From: Spartobacteria bacterium
Lineage (GTDB): Bacteria > Verrucomicrobiota > Verrucomicrobiia > Chthoniobacterales > Chthoniobacteraceae
Reading direction: 5' to 3'
NCBI GenBank assembly: GCA_021324825.1
Contig: JAJPII010000047.1
Coordinates: 176,509-240,508, forward strand
Length of the DNA: 64,000 bases
Shown here: positions 18,492-27,700 of the stretch, piece by piece
Position numbering within the stretch: position 1 is the first letter of the stretch
Layout of the letters: every line of letters starts with the position of its first letter
Program-made: the position numbers and the translations under genes
The notes under the pieces: generated by a model
Told to the model about the DNA's origin: nothing
The model's database searches: none
Seen by the model: only the letters and a program-made list of their open reading frames with translations

Positions 18492-19400
18492 ATGAAAATG
18501 GATCCGCTGCTGTCGTCGAAAGGCGTCTCCATTGACCGCCTTCGTGCTTTTTGCGCAGTCGTTGAAACCGGCTCGGTTACAGTTGCGGCGGACCGAGATC
18601 CGTCTCGCCAGAGTCAGTTTAGCCGCCAAATCACGGAATTGGAGGATGCGCTTGGGGTGAAGCTATTCGACCGGATTAACCGCCGACTGGTGCCCACCGA
18701 TGCGGGACGTTCGCTTGCCCTTATGACCCGCAGCTATTTTGAAGGACTTGCTGAATTATGCAGAGTCGGTCGTTCGACCGGAGACGCCATCAAAATTGCA
18801 GCGGGTGAAAGCATATTTCAGGAGTTGGTCTTCCCTCGCTTGTCGCGGATGCGATCTGCGTTGCCCGGTTGCCGGTTTGTTTTCGAGAACTGCCCAACAC
18901 AAGAGGCTGTCCAGCGCCTCAAGTCTGGTCGTGTGGAAGTTGGCATTATTCGCGACAATGCCGCAACGGATGATCTTGAAACGTCGTTTCTTACGAGGGT
19001 CAGCTATCGCTTAGTGGTTCCGAGGCAGCTATTGCCACAGGGGCACAGCGGCGGACTGGATTGCCTTCGCGGATTGCCGATGGCTATTCTTCGCGGCGGA
19101 GGTGAATTTGCGCGGACACTCGCAACTGTGACCGAAACGGCTGGGGTAACGGTAATACCGGCCGCGGAGGCCGACAGCTTCGGAGCACTGCAAGAATTGG
19201 TTCGCACAGGGACTGTTGCAGCGATCTTACCGGAATGGATGGCCAAAGCACTGACGGCAGATCGCTTCGCAATTGTTCAAATTGAGGAATTCGAGATACT
19301 GGACCGTTCTCTTGTAGTCGCGAGTCATACGAGAACCAAGTCTTTGCGGCCTTTTATTGACTCTGCCGTCCCAAAGCTCGTCAGCATCTGGCGACCGTGA
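18492..19400 (+). CDS. LysR-type transcriptional regulator, divergent from the defence operon
   Basis: About 302 residues from the ATG at 18492; upstream in-frame starts reach 18447 but would overlap the helicase's alternative start. The N-terminus has a LysR winged helix: 'VSIDRLRAFCAVVETGSVT' followed by 'SRQSQFSRQITELEDALG' and 'LFDRINRRLVPTDAG'. The rest resembles a periplasmic-binding-like effector domain ('IKIAAGESIFQELVFP', 'VEVGIIRDN'). Its place, head-to-head with the helicase gene, fits autoregulation and control of the defence operon by a small ligand. The ligand is unknown. Confidence 0.85.
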   Translation: MKMDPLLSSKGVSIDRLRAFCAVVETGSVTVAADRDPSRQSQFSRQITELEDALGVKLFDRINRRLVPTDAGRSLALMTRSYFEGLAELCRVGRSTGDAIKIAAGESIFQELVFPRLSRMRSALPGCRFVFENCPTQEAVQRLKSGRVEVGIIRDNAATDDLETSFLTRVSYRLVVPRQLLPQGHSGGLDCLRGLPMAILRGGGEFARTLATVTETAGVTVIPAAEADSFGALQELVRTGTVAAILPEWMAKALTADRFAIVQIEEFEILDRSLVVASHTRTKSLRPFIDSAVPKLVSIWRP

Positions 19401-19847
19401 TGCGATCAGAAGTGCTCCTTGCCGACCGCATAATTTCTCCGCGTGAATCCTTAAGCGCCCTCTTGTGTTTCGGCGAACGAGCACGGTCAATCGGTGGAGA
19501 TCGTCGGGGAAGGTGGGACGATACTACCTTGACGGCGCGCAGTGAGCCATAAAATCGAAGAAGCGATTCACGCGAACCGGTCGGGTCTGAAATTAGCGCG
19601 TTCTGCGCTGAACGGCGTCATGGCCGAAAAAACGAGGTGACCGCGCAGCTTGCGAAGCGGCGACATCATGAGGGGCCGGAAAGGGGGGCGCAAAGTCTTT
19701 GGCTTCAGAGCGCGCCAGCCGCAACGAAGTGGTGAAGACAAAGTCTTTGCACGGGGTCCGCGGGGAGGTCAATGGCCTCCGGCAGCCCTTCGTGCCGGTC
19801 AACTCGATCAGTTTTACGACGCTGTCGGCACGCATTCGTGCAAAAAA
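19401..19847. other. Intergenic region before the cysteine-peptidase gene
   Basis: No convincing gene lies here, although one frame stays open from 19650 into the peptidase gene. The region holds the left copy of a direct repeat (19657-19746). The motif AAAGTCTTTG occurs at about 19692 and 19740. No clear promoter is visible. Confidence 0.5.
19657..19746 (+). repeat. Left copy of imperfect direct repeat bracketing the 4-kb module
   Basis: The block begins GCGGCGACATCAT and ends GTGGTGAAGACAAAGTCT; between them a related stretch contains CGCCAGCCG. The right copy (23627-23708) has the same two ends in the same orientation with a slightly shorter middle. It lies upstream of the cysteine-peptidase gene, outside its probable coding region. 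Confidence 0.65.
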
Positions 19848-20528
19848 ATGCCATCGGAAGCAAATTACGCTGCCATTGCAAGCACAGTTCTTGCAATAAA
19901 AGTCGCGCATATGGTCACATTGCTTCCCGGCGCGTCCTCAGCTTTTGCCGATCCGCAGCGAGCAGGCGATGCTGCGGGCTTCTGCCAGCATGCGGATTGG
20001 CTGCGTCATAGCCGCCAAATTGAACGACTCTGGCGTCCGGCTGGAGTGGATCAGGAAATCGGCGTGAGCTGTGGGCCGATGGCGTTCGCGGCCGTGACAA
20101 AGCTCAGGTGGGACCATGCTCTTCGCTTCTTTCCTCACCTGGAGCGAAAGCTCTGGGTAAATCGAACGGAAATGGAAGAAGCTCTGCGAGAAATTGGATG
20201 CACTTTCTCTCGAATTCGGAATGGTTGGCCTTCCATAGGGCTGTGCCTGCTTCACTTCACTGGCCCGTGGAGCCGATCAGGCTATCCGGCCGCGTTATTG
20301 AAGCAGACACATTGGATCGGCGTAATCGGAGAGTACGTTTTCGACGTAACCTGGAACGGCTGGTTGCCTCGACGAAATTGGGAGGATGTGGTGATCGAGG
20401 AAATCTTGAGTAGGAAGTCGACTGCCGACGGTTGGATAGTTCTGACTGGTTACGAAATCGAAGAGCGGGCTTCCTGGCTCGATTTGGAATGCGTACCTCA
20501 TGCCGCGGACGAAAGGAGCAATTGCTGA
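19848..20528 (+). CDS. C39/papain-like cysteine peptidase-fold protein
   Basis: About 226 residues from the ATG at 19848; a start at 19911 is also possible. 'VSCGPMAFAAVTKL' (Cys75) resembles the catalytic-cysteine helix of C39 and related papain-fold peptidases. 'KQTHWIGVIGEYVFDVTWNGW' would be read as the catalytic His155 strand followed by the Asp/Asn position (Asp166, Asn170). Spacing and order Cys-His-Asp/Asn fit the fold. No signal peptide is evident, so action is cytoplasmic. It is convergent with, and overlaps by 31 bp, the DUF4417-like gene. A toxic protease effector or a maturation protease for the neighbouring operon are both possible; family assignment is tentative. Confidence 0.5.
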   Translation: MPSEANYAAIASTVLAIKVAHMVTLLPGASSAFADPQRAGDAAGFCQHADWLRHSRQIERLWRPAGVDQEIGVSCGPMAFAAVTKLRWDHALRFFPHLERKLWVNRTEMEEALREIGCTFSRIRNGWPSIGLCLLHFTGPWSRSGYPAALLKQTHWIGVIGEYVFDVTWNGWLPRRNWEDVVIEEILSRKSTADGWIVLTGYEIEERASWLDLECVPHAADERSNC

Positions 20529-21616
20529 TCGGTCGCGCCGGGCTGGGCTCCACTTCGCTCAAGCAACCGGGTGCGATGTGCCGAAATATTCTGTGCGAGG
20601 CGCAAACTGAGGCTTTCCAAGGGCATGGTCGGCTTGAAGCGCCACTTCCACTGATCGCGAGAGAGGCGAATTAGCTCTCGCCGCTTCATGGTCTTGATGA
20701 AGGGCATTGAATCGACGACGGTGAACGACCGAAAATCCTGCTGTAAGTTTTTCATTCTTCCAGCTCCGGCCATCACGAGCGGATGTAGAGAACGTCCCAG
20801 GGCGTTCTGCAGGGCGAGCAACCCGGAATAATAACGGTCTCCAGTTTCCCGCCGACTCGTCCCGGTCTGGAATTCGAGGGCGACACAGGTCGCTTGGCGA
20901 TGATCGAGTAGTACCCGCGCCCAACGCTCCCAATCCCGCCGAGTGCTGGCCTGTAGATGGAGGATCGTGGCGATTCCTGCGTCTGACATCCGTTCCGCGA
21001 CTCGAAAGAGCCGAGACAGATTTCGGAGGGAGTTAAGTCGCGGTACGTCGAGCATAAAGGAAAAGTTTGGGACCGTCATCGCGAGGATTCCTAGCTGAGC
21101 GAGTCGGGCCAATATGCCGCGCTGAACATGAGCTTCCCAAAAATCTTCCAAATGGTGGTCTGGTACGGCCGATGTGACGATTATCGCCGTGCGTTGCGAA
21201 ATCCGAAGCGCGTCCCGGATCGCCTCCCGTGAGTTGTAACGAACACCGTATTTTCCGCGTCGGTCTCGGCCGACCAAGGCGTACAGTGGGACGGCGACAA
21301 TCTCCTCTCGTAGCGCAGTGTCGCGCCGGCCGCCATGATCGATTTGCGCGACGTATGGTGGCAGATGAGCATGGTTGAATTCAACAAGTGGCCGTTGGGG
21401 CGGCGCCCACAACCCGCCTGCTTCTTGGAGGAGATCGGGAAATGTCAGGTGGAGGCAAGGGCATGCCAAATCGCAACCGTGGTGCTGGCAATACTCGGTG
21501 CAGCGGGCAAAGCAACCCTTCGAAAAGGCATCGCCTTCCAATCCGCCGCAATCGGCAAGGTGGCCGCATTCGCCGCAGTTCCTGGGAGGTCTCGGGTTAA
21601 AAGGGATCTGGTACAT
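20498..21616 (-). CDS. Cys-rich DUF4417-like protein
   Basis: 372 residues. The first 54 residues hold nine cysteines (14, 17, 23, 35, 39, 43, 48, 52, 54), a pattern suited to zinc or iron-sulphur clusters. After residue 140 the sequence alternates strands and helices in a TIM-barrel-like rhythm ('AIIVTSAVPD', 'ILAMTVPNFSFMLDVPRLN', 'GIATILHLQASTRRDWERW', 'CVALEFQTG'). The 'PNFS.F.DVPR' stretch reminds me of DUF4417 proteins, whose function is unknown. It is the last gene of a four-gene minus-strand operon, 5 bp after its upstream neighbour. Enzymatic activity is likely from the fold but cannot be named. Confidence 0.5.
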   Translation of the reverse strand: MYQIPFNPRPPRNCGECGHLADCGGLEGDAFSKGCFARCTEYCQHHGCDLACPCLHLTFPDLLQEAGGLWAPPQRPLVEFNHAHLPPYVAQIDHGGRRDTALREEIVAVPLYALVGRDRRGKYGVRYNSREAIRDALRISQRTAIIVTSAVPDHHLEDFWEAHVQRGILARLAQLGILAMTVPNFSFMLDVPRLNSLRNLSRLFRVAERMSDAGIATILHLQASTRRDWERWARVLLDHRQATCVALEFQTGTSRRETGDRYYSGLLALQNALGRSLHPLVMAGAGRMKNLQQDFRSFTVVDSMPFIKTMKRRELIRLSRDQWKWRFKPTMPLESLSLRLAQNISAHRTRLLERSGAQPGATDQQLLLSSAA

Positions 21617-21621
21617 CGGCG

Positions 21622-22017
21622 TCAGAGGTGCTTGAAGGGCTTTTTGGGCTTCACGGCAAAAATGCCGTCCAATGCAGGCGCTTCAACGATTGTCAGGCTA
21701 ATGATGCCGCCCGCACCGTCCCGGTGATTCCTACGCATCGCCATCGTAAACTCCGCCGCGTCTTCGGGCACCATACGTCCGATCATTCGAGCGTGTTGAA
21801 GGATGACGACCTCAGCTTCCGATTTTGCCTGTGCAATGAGCCCCAGCCCCGGAATCACCTCCGCTGATGGATCGGTGAGAACGCACTGGTAATATCGAAT
21901 GAGGAGGTCCGGCTTGGCACGGGAGAGTAAATCCTCGGTGTCGAGTTCCTGTAATTTGGAGCTATCGCACTTCCCTTCAAAGCGCGGTCCGGTGGCGCGG
22001 ATGAAATCTAAGCCCAT
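21622..22017 (-). CDS. Conserved-looking 131-residue protein, function unknown
   Basis: The ATG at 22017 overlaps the upstream STAS-like gene by 10 bp and the stop is 5 bp before the DUF4417-like gene, so the reading frame is fixed by coupling. The frame stays open much further upstream, but that part overlaps other genes and looks spurious. The protein begins 'MGLDFIRATGPRFEGK' and ends in a basic 'KPKKPFKHL' tail. No domain, signal or membrane segment is recognised. Its role must be tied to the operon. Confidence 0.6.
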   Translation of the reverse strand: MGLDFIRATGPRFEGKCDSSKLQELDTEDLLSRAKPDLLIRYYQCVLTDPSAEVIPGLGLIAQAKSEAEVVILQHARMIGRMVPEDAAEFTMAMRRNHRDGAGGIISLTIVEAPALDGIFAVKPKKPFKHL

Positions 22018-22631
22018 GGCGAAATCCTTTCTACAAGAGGTGCGTAGACCCAAAACTTGCCCATCCGCCTGCGAGTCACGAGGCGAAGGAGATACAGGTC
22101 GGCTAGTCGGTTGTTCCATCCGTTTAAACTGATGTTTTCGCCGCTGGCGCTCGCCAGGTCCGCTGCCGTACCTTTCCCTACCCGAACAAGGGTCTCGAAG
22201 GTCCGAACAAGGAGTGGGTCTAAAGCTCCCAAGATTTGCCCGGAAATTAAACGGTCCACAACCGACGTAGTGACGTGCAGAATTGGCAAGCCGCGGCCGA
22301 GAAAAAACTCGTGCACATCGGCCGCGACATCCGAGGAGCAGCCAGTGACCACCGGAAAGAGCTTGAGCGGTCGGACGGAACCTGGTGCGGAGAACGCTGT
22401 GGCCTGCCGTTGCTGCACTTCTGCTTGCCCGCACTGCAATGCCCAGAGCATCGTTGCTTTTAAGTAGCTTGGGGTGATGCTCATGACAGGATCGAGATCC
22501 AACATGAGTACGGTGTCTTCGCGGGTGCTTGCGCTCCAGTCTTCTGTGGCAAGCGAAAGGTGTTCCTGGGCGAGAGTAGCGCCATAGAGGTGGGCGGCCG
22601 ACGGTCTGATAAGGGTGATATGCAGCGGCAT
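22008..22631 (-). CDS. STAS-like (DUF4325-type) protein with C-terminal winged helix
   Basis: About 207 residues from the ATG at 22631; a GTG at 22646 would add five. 'TVLMLDLDPVMSITPSYL' fits the core strand-helix of STAS-like DUF4325 domains, which pair with GHKL ATPases. The last ~55 residues ('LVRVGKGTAADLASASGEN...LYLLRLVTRRRMGKFWVYAPL') read as a winged helix with wing strands, so DNA binding is likely. The gene follows the GHKL ATPase gene directly. STAS/ATPase pairs form partner-switching modules as in sigma-factor control; here the STAS partner carries its own DNA-binding domain. Confidence 0.55.
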   Translation of the reverse strand: MPLHITLIRPSAAHLYGATLAQEHLSLATEDWSASTREDTVLMLDLDPVMSITPSYLKATMLWALQCGQAEVQQRQATAFSAPGSVRPLKLFPVVTGCSSDVAADVHEFFLGRGLPILHVTTSVVDRLISGQILGALDPLLVRTFETLVRVGKGTAADLASASGENISLNGWNNRLADLYLLRLVTRRRMGKFWVYAPLVERISPWA

Positions 22632-22663
22632 GGGAGCGATAATCACTCACCGCAATGAGTGAG

Positions 22664-23554
22664 TCAACTTCTTTTTTGGATTGCCCGTTCACTCGCAGTT
22701 CCAAAGATGGAACAGCAGACCGACATTTGGAGCCCCCGCAATGGGGGCGACGACTTTTCTATCCCCTGTCGATGCATCCCTCCGTCCCCCAAGGTCAGCA
22801 GTGCATCGTCAGACCGGAAGCGAAGAAGCCCGTTTCGATCGACCAGGGATTGGAAGAGAGTCCGAAAGCCCTCACCGTATGGCTGGTCTGGACGACAGCT
22901 TGCATTTGCGCATACGGCCTCGCGCAAAGCCTCGGATGGCGTTCGAAGATGCCCCCAGTTGGGAGATTTTGCCAAGCTGGCGAGCACCCCTTGTCCCAGA
23001 TCGGTCACTCCGAAGGCGAAATAGCCGGAGGTGGCATGATATCCGGCCAGACCGGTGAAGTCGCCAACAGGTTGCGAACGGCTATGTTGAATGACGTTGT
23101 CCGTCATTTCGCCGAATGCGCCCGCAACCGCGTAAGCGAAGTCTTCGGCGAACCCGCATGTCCGCAAGGAACGCACGAACCGTTGGCGAAAAAGCTGGTA
23201 CGAAGGATTGATCTGATCGTCTCGCGTCCGCAACCGATAGAATTCCACAGTTCGAGTTCCGTGAATGTCACTTCCCCAACTTGGAGGACCCGGACGATTC
23301 CAGACTCGCCAGCACTCGCCAGCCGAAGAGCTTTCGTCTTTCGCCCGCAATCGAAATTGGTCTGCGATGGGGTTTTCGTCGCAAACCGCGACCGCGCTCG
23401 CCAGCGCCTCCAGCAAACCTGCTAACGTGAACTCATCGAACTGGTCGATATTGAACTTCGATGTTTCGCCAGCCAATGCGGCTCGTCGTAGCGCCTCGGA
23501 AGCTCTGGAGTCGAGAGTCATCGAGTTTGTAGGTAGCAGGGCTTTCTCCGGCAA
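22664..23554 (-). CDS. GHKL ATPase (histidine-kinase-like), regulatory
   Basis: 296 residues; an ATG at 23521 is an alternative start. The C-terminal half has all three ATP-lid motifs: N-box 'GEMTDNVIQHS' (148-158), G1 'DLGQG' (185-189) and G2 'YGEGF' (226-230). No phospho-acceptor His domain, sensor or membrane segment is present, so this is an anti-sigma or switch-type ATPase rather than a classic kinase. The N-terminal ~120 residues are helical and unrecognised. It is the first gene of the operon and sits next to the STAS-like protein. Confidence 0.75.
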   Translation of the reverse strand: MPEKALLPTNSMTLDSRASEALRRAALAGETSKFNIDQFDEFTLAGLLEALASAVAVCDENPIADQFRLRAKDESSSAGECWRVWNRPGPPSWGSDIHGTRTVEFYRLRTRDDQINPSYQLFRQRFVRSLRTCGFAEDFAYAVAGAFGEMTDNVIQHSRSQPVGDFTGLAGYHATSGYFAFGVTDLGQGVLASLAKSPNWGHLRTPSEALREAVCANASCRPDQPYGEGFRTLFQSLVDRNGLLRFRSDDALLTLGDGGMHRQGIEKSSPPLRGLQMSVCCSIFGTASERAIQKRS

Positions 23555-23626
23555 TTTTGAAGAGGCAATTCGGTTTCAGCAATGGTTTCGCGGATTACCA
23601 GTTTTCTCGGTGCTCGCCGCCGCCCG

Positions 23627-23708
23627 GCGGCGACATCATTGCGGCTGAACGGGAGCGTAGCCTTGGTTTCCGCGCGGGAGCCGGAACGACGTGGTGAAGA
23701 CAAAGTCT
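23627..23708 (+). repeat. Right copy of imperfect direct repeat bracketing the 4-kb module
   Basis: It repeats the ends GCGGCGACATCAT and GTGGTGAAGACAAAGTCT of the 19657-19746 block in the same orientation. It lies just upstream of the GHKL gene, so the two copies enclose exactly the peptidase gene and the four-gene operon. The distance between copies is about 3.97 kb. Confidence 0.65.
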
Positions 23709-23811
23709 GCGCGCGGCAGCAGGGCAGTGATAACGTCATGATCGTCGATTCCTCGGAATCGGCTTCACCGATGAGAACGAATATCCAGGCTGTGAATGGG
23801 GGAGACGTAGG

Positions 23812-24132
23812 TTATCGAATGTGCTGGGTATTACAGACCGGTTGCCAGCGGAGAATTAAATCCTCCTCCTCAGCGCGGCGCGCCTTCTCTCCGGCGCTAT
23901 TGAGATGCACATGGAGGTGAGTCGCACCGTTTCCGTCAACACACTCCTGCTGTTCGTGGTTGGCAAGGCGCGAATTCAAGTCGCCGGTTTGCCCAATGTA
24001 AACCGGTTTGAAGTGATTAGGAGTAGTCTCTTTCGCATGAATATAGTTTCCCGGCTGACCGGTATCGAATGTTGAGCCACGCGGCAAAATATGGTCCGTG
24101 TATTCAGTGCCGGATTGCCCCGGCCATTTCAT
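23812..24132 (-). CDS. GIY-YIG-like endonuclease domain protein
   Basis: 106 residues. 'GNYIHAK' and 'VYIGQTGDLNSRLANH' match the two strands and first helix of the GIY-YIG nuclease core, with Asn replacing the usual Ile of GIY. 'EEEDLILRWQPVCN' supplies the later Glu and the 'P.CN' end typical of the domain. No extra DNA-binding domain is present. Small GIY-YIG proteins act in repair or homing or are stray element genes. It stands alone on the minus strand, not coupled to a neighbour. Confidence 0.7.
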   Translation of the reverse strand: MKWPGQSGTEYTDHILPRGSTFDTGQPGNYIHAKETTPNHFKPVYIGQTGDLNSRLANHEQQECVDGNGATHLHVHLNSAGEKARRAEEEDLILRWQPVCNTQHIR

Positions 24133-24286
24133 GGTGGATGCTCGCTCATGGGGTTAAACAATGAGCCGGTTGTCCGATTTGGCAAATGGTTTGCCGGTAG
24201 GATGACGGATGATACCGCGGTTCGTGGTTCATCCGCTCAAATCAAGCGTTTCCTCGACAAGAGGGATTTGACTGCTCGTGGGCCGG

Positions 24287-24733
24287 CTAACGCGACTTTG
24301 GCATCCGTTGCAATTCCGCCAATTGCCTTTCATGTTCGAGGCGCTGCTTGTTCATCTGGACGGCAAGCTGGTGGTAGCCTTTGAGGATGTTGGGATTCAA
24401 ACGGCCGTCGTGCCTGTTGATCAGATCAAACAGGAATTTCTTTTCGTGCGGATCAATCTCGCAAATCTCGGGGACAATCACGGAATAAAGGGTCATCAGC
24501 GCTTTGTAAGTCAGCAAGGGTTTGCCTTTGAGGGTGCGGTAGAGATGGATGATGGGGATCTCATAAACGCCCTCGGCGTCCATGGCGTCGAGCCCCCCCT
24601 GGGCGAACAGATTGACCAGCTGATTGGGATTTTGTTTAAGCTCCCTGGCTTTCTCCATCAATCGCGGAATCAAAGCCTGGCGGATGGAGATGACTTTCTT
24701 TGGAGCGGTCGAGGAATTGGGATTTTTAGACAT
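24287..24733 (-). CDS. ICE-associated 148-residue protein, function unknown
   Basis: The protein starts 'MSKNPNSSTAPKKVISIRQAL' and is largely helical and charged, with a Gln/Glu/Arg-rich C-terminus ('KQRLEHERQLAELQR') that could form a coiled coil. I do not recognise a family. It lies 54 bp downstream of the giant methylase-helicase gene on the same strand. The 154 bp on its other side, up to the GIY-YIG gene, show no gene. Confidence 0.55.
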   Translation of the reverse strand: MSKNPNSSTAPKKVISIRQALIPRLMEKARELKQNPNQLVNLFAQGGLDAMDAEGVYEIPIIHLYRTLKGKPLLTYKALMTLYSVIVPEICEIDPHEKKFLFDLINRHDGRLNPNILKGYHQLAVQMNKQRLEHERQLAELQRMPKSR

Positions 24734-24787
24734 AGATAGCTGCTTTAAGCGGTGGTAGTCATAGTATATTCCGCAGTGGTGGTGATT

Positions 24788-27700
24788 TTACATTCCGACG
24801 CTGGCAGCAACGCCGTTGCGTTTTCGAGAAGGCTTCTGGGCCTCCTCTTGGACGGTCTCCGAGTTTTTTTCGGCTCCTTCGTCCACGGTTGCGGGAGCTT
24901 GGTTCTTCGTAATGTCGAGCGCAGAGATGATTTCCTGCTGACGTTTGACTGCGGAGACGAGTTTCTCTTCGTGCTCGAAAGGCTGGTCAAGCTGCCTGGC
25001 CAAGTCCTCCTTCTGGCGGTGGTATTGTTTCAAATCGGATTCGCGTTCCTGTAGACGGTCATCGAGGCTCTCCAGCGCGTGTTCGAGCGATGAAATGGTG
25101 CCCAACGCGCTGTCGCTGACGTTCGCTTGATACGAGTCCTTTCCGTGGATGATGATGTTGGCCCGCTCTTCGATTTTCTGGATCGCGACGGAAAACCCGC
25201 CGATATTGCCGATGGGTTTTGTGGTCTGAAACGGCTTCAACGCGGCGGCGAAGAAGACCAGGGCGCGCCCGGCCTTGGTACGATCTGTGAAAGTCTCCTT
25301 CTGGATCTGCATCGAGAAATTGTCGCCGCGGGTGCTCGTCCGCGTGCGCAAATCCTCGCGGATGTTGGCAATGGCGCGTTCACAAATCTGCGTGCTCTCG
25401 CCCAGGGTTTTGATGCGATAGCGCATTTGATACTGGCTTTCGGCGTGCTGCTTTTTCAACCGCGTAAAACGCATGACTTCGGCATCGACAGCGGCCTTTT
25501 CGATCACGAGTGGATTGCCGGATGCGATGGCCTTCACCTCGGCGTAAGTGAGCGCGGCGGCGTCCACGTCCTCGGCCCGGCGCATCGTCGCGTCGCCGAT
25601 CATCACCTGCGCGATGAAGCGGCATTTGGTTTCGAGCGTCTGCCACATGTAGGCGTCGAAGCTTCCTTCGGTCACGTAGCGGAAAATCTTCACGTATTCA
25701 TTTTGGTTGCCCTGGCGCAGAATGCGCCCTTCGCGCTGCTCGATGTCGGCGGGTCTCCACGGCGCATCGAGATGGTGAAGCGCCACGAGGCGCTTTTGCA
25801 CATTGGTTCCCTCCCCCATCTTCGGTGTGCTGCCCAGGATCACGCGAACTTTTCCTTCGCGCACGGCTTTGAAAAGCGCAGCTTTCGCCGTGTCGTTATC
25901 GTGGTCTTGGATGAATGCGATCTCGCCGGCAGGAATGCCGCGCGCAAGCAGCTTGCCTCGCACGTCGTCATAAACTGAAAACCCTCTGCCGCCGGGCTGC
26001 GGCGTTGAGAGGTCGCAGAAAACCATCTGCGTTCCTTTCAGCGGCGCCGAGTCGAGCCAGACTTGATGAATTTTTTCGACGGCCTGGTTGACCTTGGAAT
26101 CGGGATTGTCGCGCAGATGCGGAAGCATGAGACGCAAGTCGAGCGCCGCTTTGCGGCCCTCGGTCGTAATCTTAAGCATGTTGTCGTCACGCGGATCGAC
26201 CTTGCCGCCTTTGATTCTTTCCGTCCGTTTGACGAGTTGGTCGACGAATCGTTTCAGCTCCGGTGTCGTCGGCGCGCTGACGGTTACGGGCCTTCCCTGC
26301 TCCAGTTTCGGCACGGGCAGCTTGAGCATTTCCGCGGTCTGCACGTCGGCAACCTGCCGGAATTGCTGCATCAGCTCGGGCACATTTACAAAGCGGGCGA
26401 AGCGGCTTTGAAGGCGGTAGCCGCTGCCGTCCGGGCTGAGTTCCATCGTGGTGACCGTCTCGCCGAATGTCCCCGCCCAGGAATCGAAATGCTGCAAGCT
26501 ATTGCGGCGCAAAGCCGCCATCTGCAAGTAACGCTGCATCGTAAACATTTCCGCCATCGTGTTGGAAATCGGCGTGCCGGTTGAGAAGATCACGCCTCCG
26601 CCTTTGTTCCTGGCCTGGACGTGCTGAACCTTTAGGAACATATCGAACGCCCGCTCCGATGCGGTCTGCGGCAGCCCGGCAACGCGGGTCATCTTCGTGA
26701 CGTAGAAAAGGTTCTTGAACTTGTGCGCCTCGTCGATGAAAAGGCGGTCGATTCCAAGCTCCTCGAAGGTCAGCGTGTTGTCTTTTTTGTGGTCGGCGGA
26801 AAGGGCCTCGAGCTTGGCCGTAAGCCGCTTTTGCACGCGCTCCAGTTCCTTCACCAGCCGGGTGCCGCGCTCGCTCCGCTGTTCGCGAATGGCCTGTTTG
26901 ATTTCGTGAATCTGCTCGCTGATGAATTCTCGGCGCGTCTTCAGCGACACCGGAATCTTCTCAAAGCTCGCATGGGTCACAATCACCGCATCCCAATTCC
27001 CCGTCGCGATGCGGCTGAAAAGGCGGGCGCGCTTCGACGCCTCGAAGTCCTCTTTGCCCGCCACGAGGATATTGGCGGTCGGATAAAGCATGAGCATCTC
27101 CGTCGAGAACTGCCCAAGCATGTGATTGGGCACGACGAACATCGGTTTCGTCGCAAGACCCAGCCGCTTCAACTCGATGCCCGCCGCGACCATCGTGTAG
27201 GTTTTGCCGGCGCCGACAACGTGCGCGAGCAGCGTGCTGTCGCTTTGGACGATTCGCCAAACGGCGTTTTTCTGATGCGGGCGCAGTTGGATCTGCTGGC
27301 TGCTGGACGGCAGCGTCAGGTGGCTACCGTTGAAGACGCGCAACCGGACGCTGTTGAACTCATCGTTGTATTTGCGGGCGAGCCGTTCGCGGCGCTCATC
27401 CTCTTCCCAAATCCAGGTTTTGAAGCGCTCCTTGATCTTCTCCATCTTGTCCCGCGCCCCTTCGGTCTGCTGCGCGTTGATGACTCGCGTGTCCGTCTTC
27501 GGGTCGGTGTCATAGACGGTCGGCGTTTTGAGGTTCAGGGCATCCTGAATCAGCTCTATGGCGGAATAGCGCGTGGTGCCCCATTCCGTGGTGTTTGCCA
27601 CCGTGCCGCGCGCGGTGAAGTCCGCCTTCACGAACCATGTGCCAATCGCCGCCGCGTGCTGCACCGTGATGCCTTCGCTGTCGAGAAGCGTCCTGGCAAA

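Noticed and set aside
25127..25978. Plus-strand open frame of 283 codons
   Set aside because: Antisense to the C-terminal helicase lobe of the same gene; no ribosome site or recognisable protein features.
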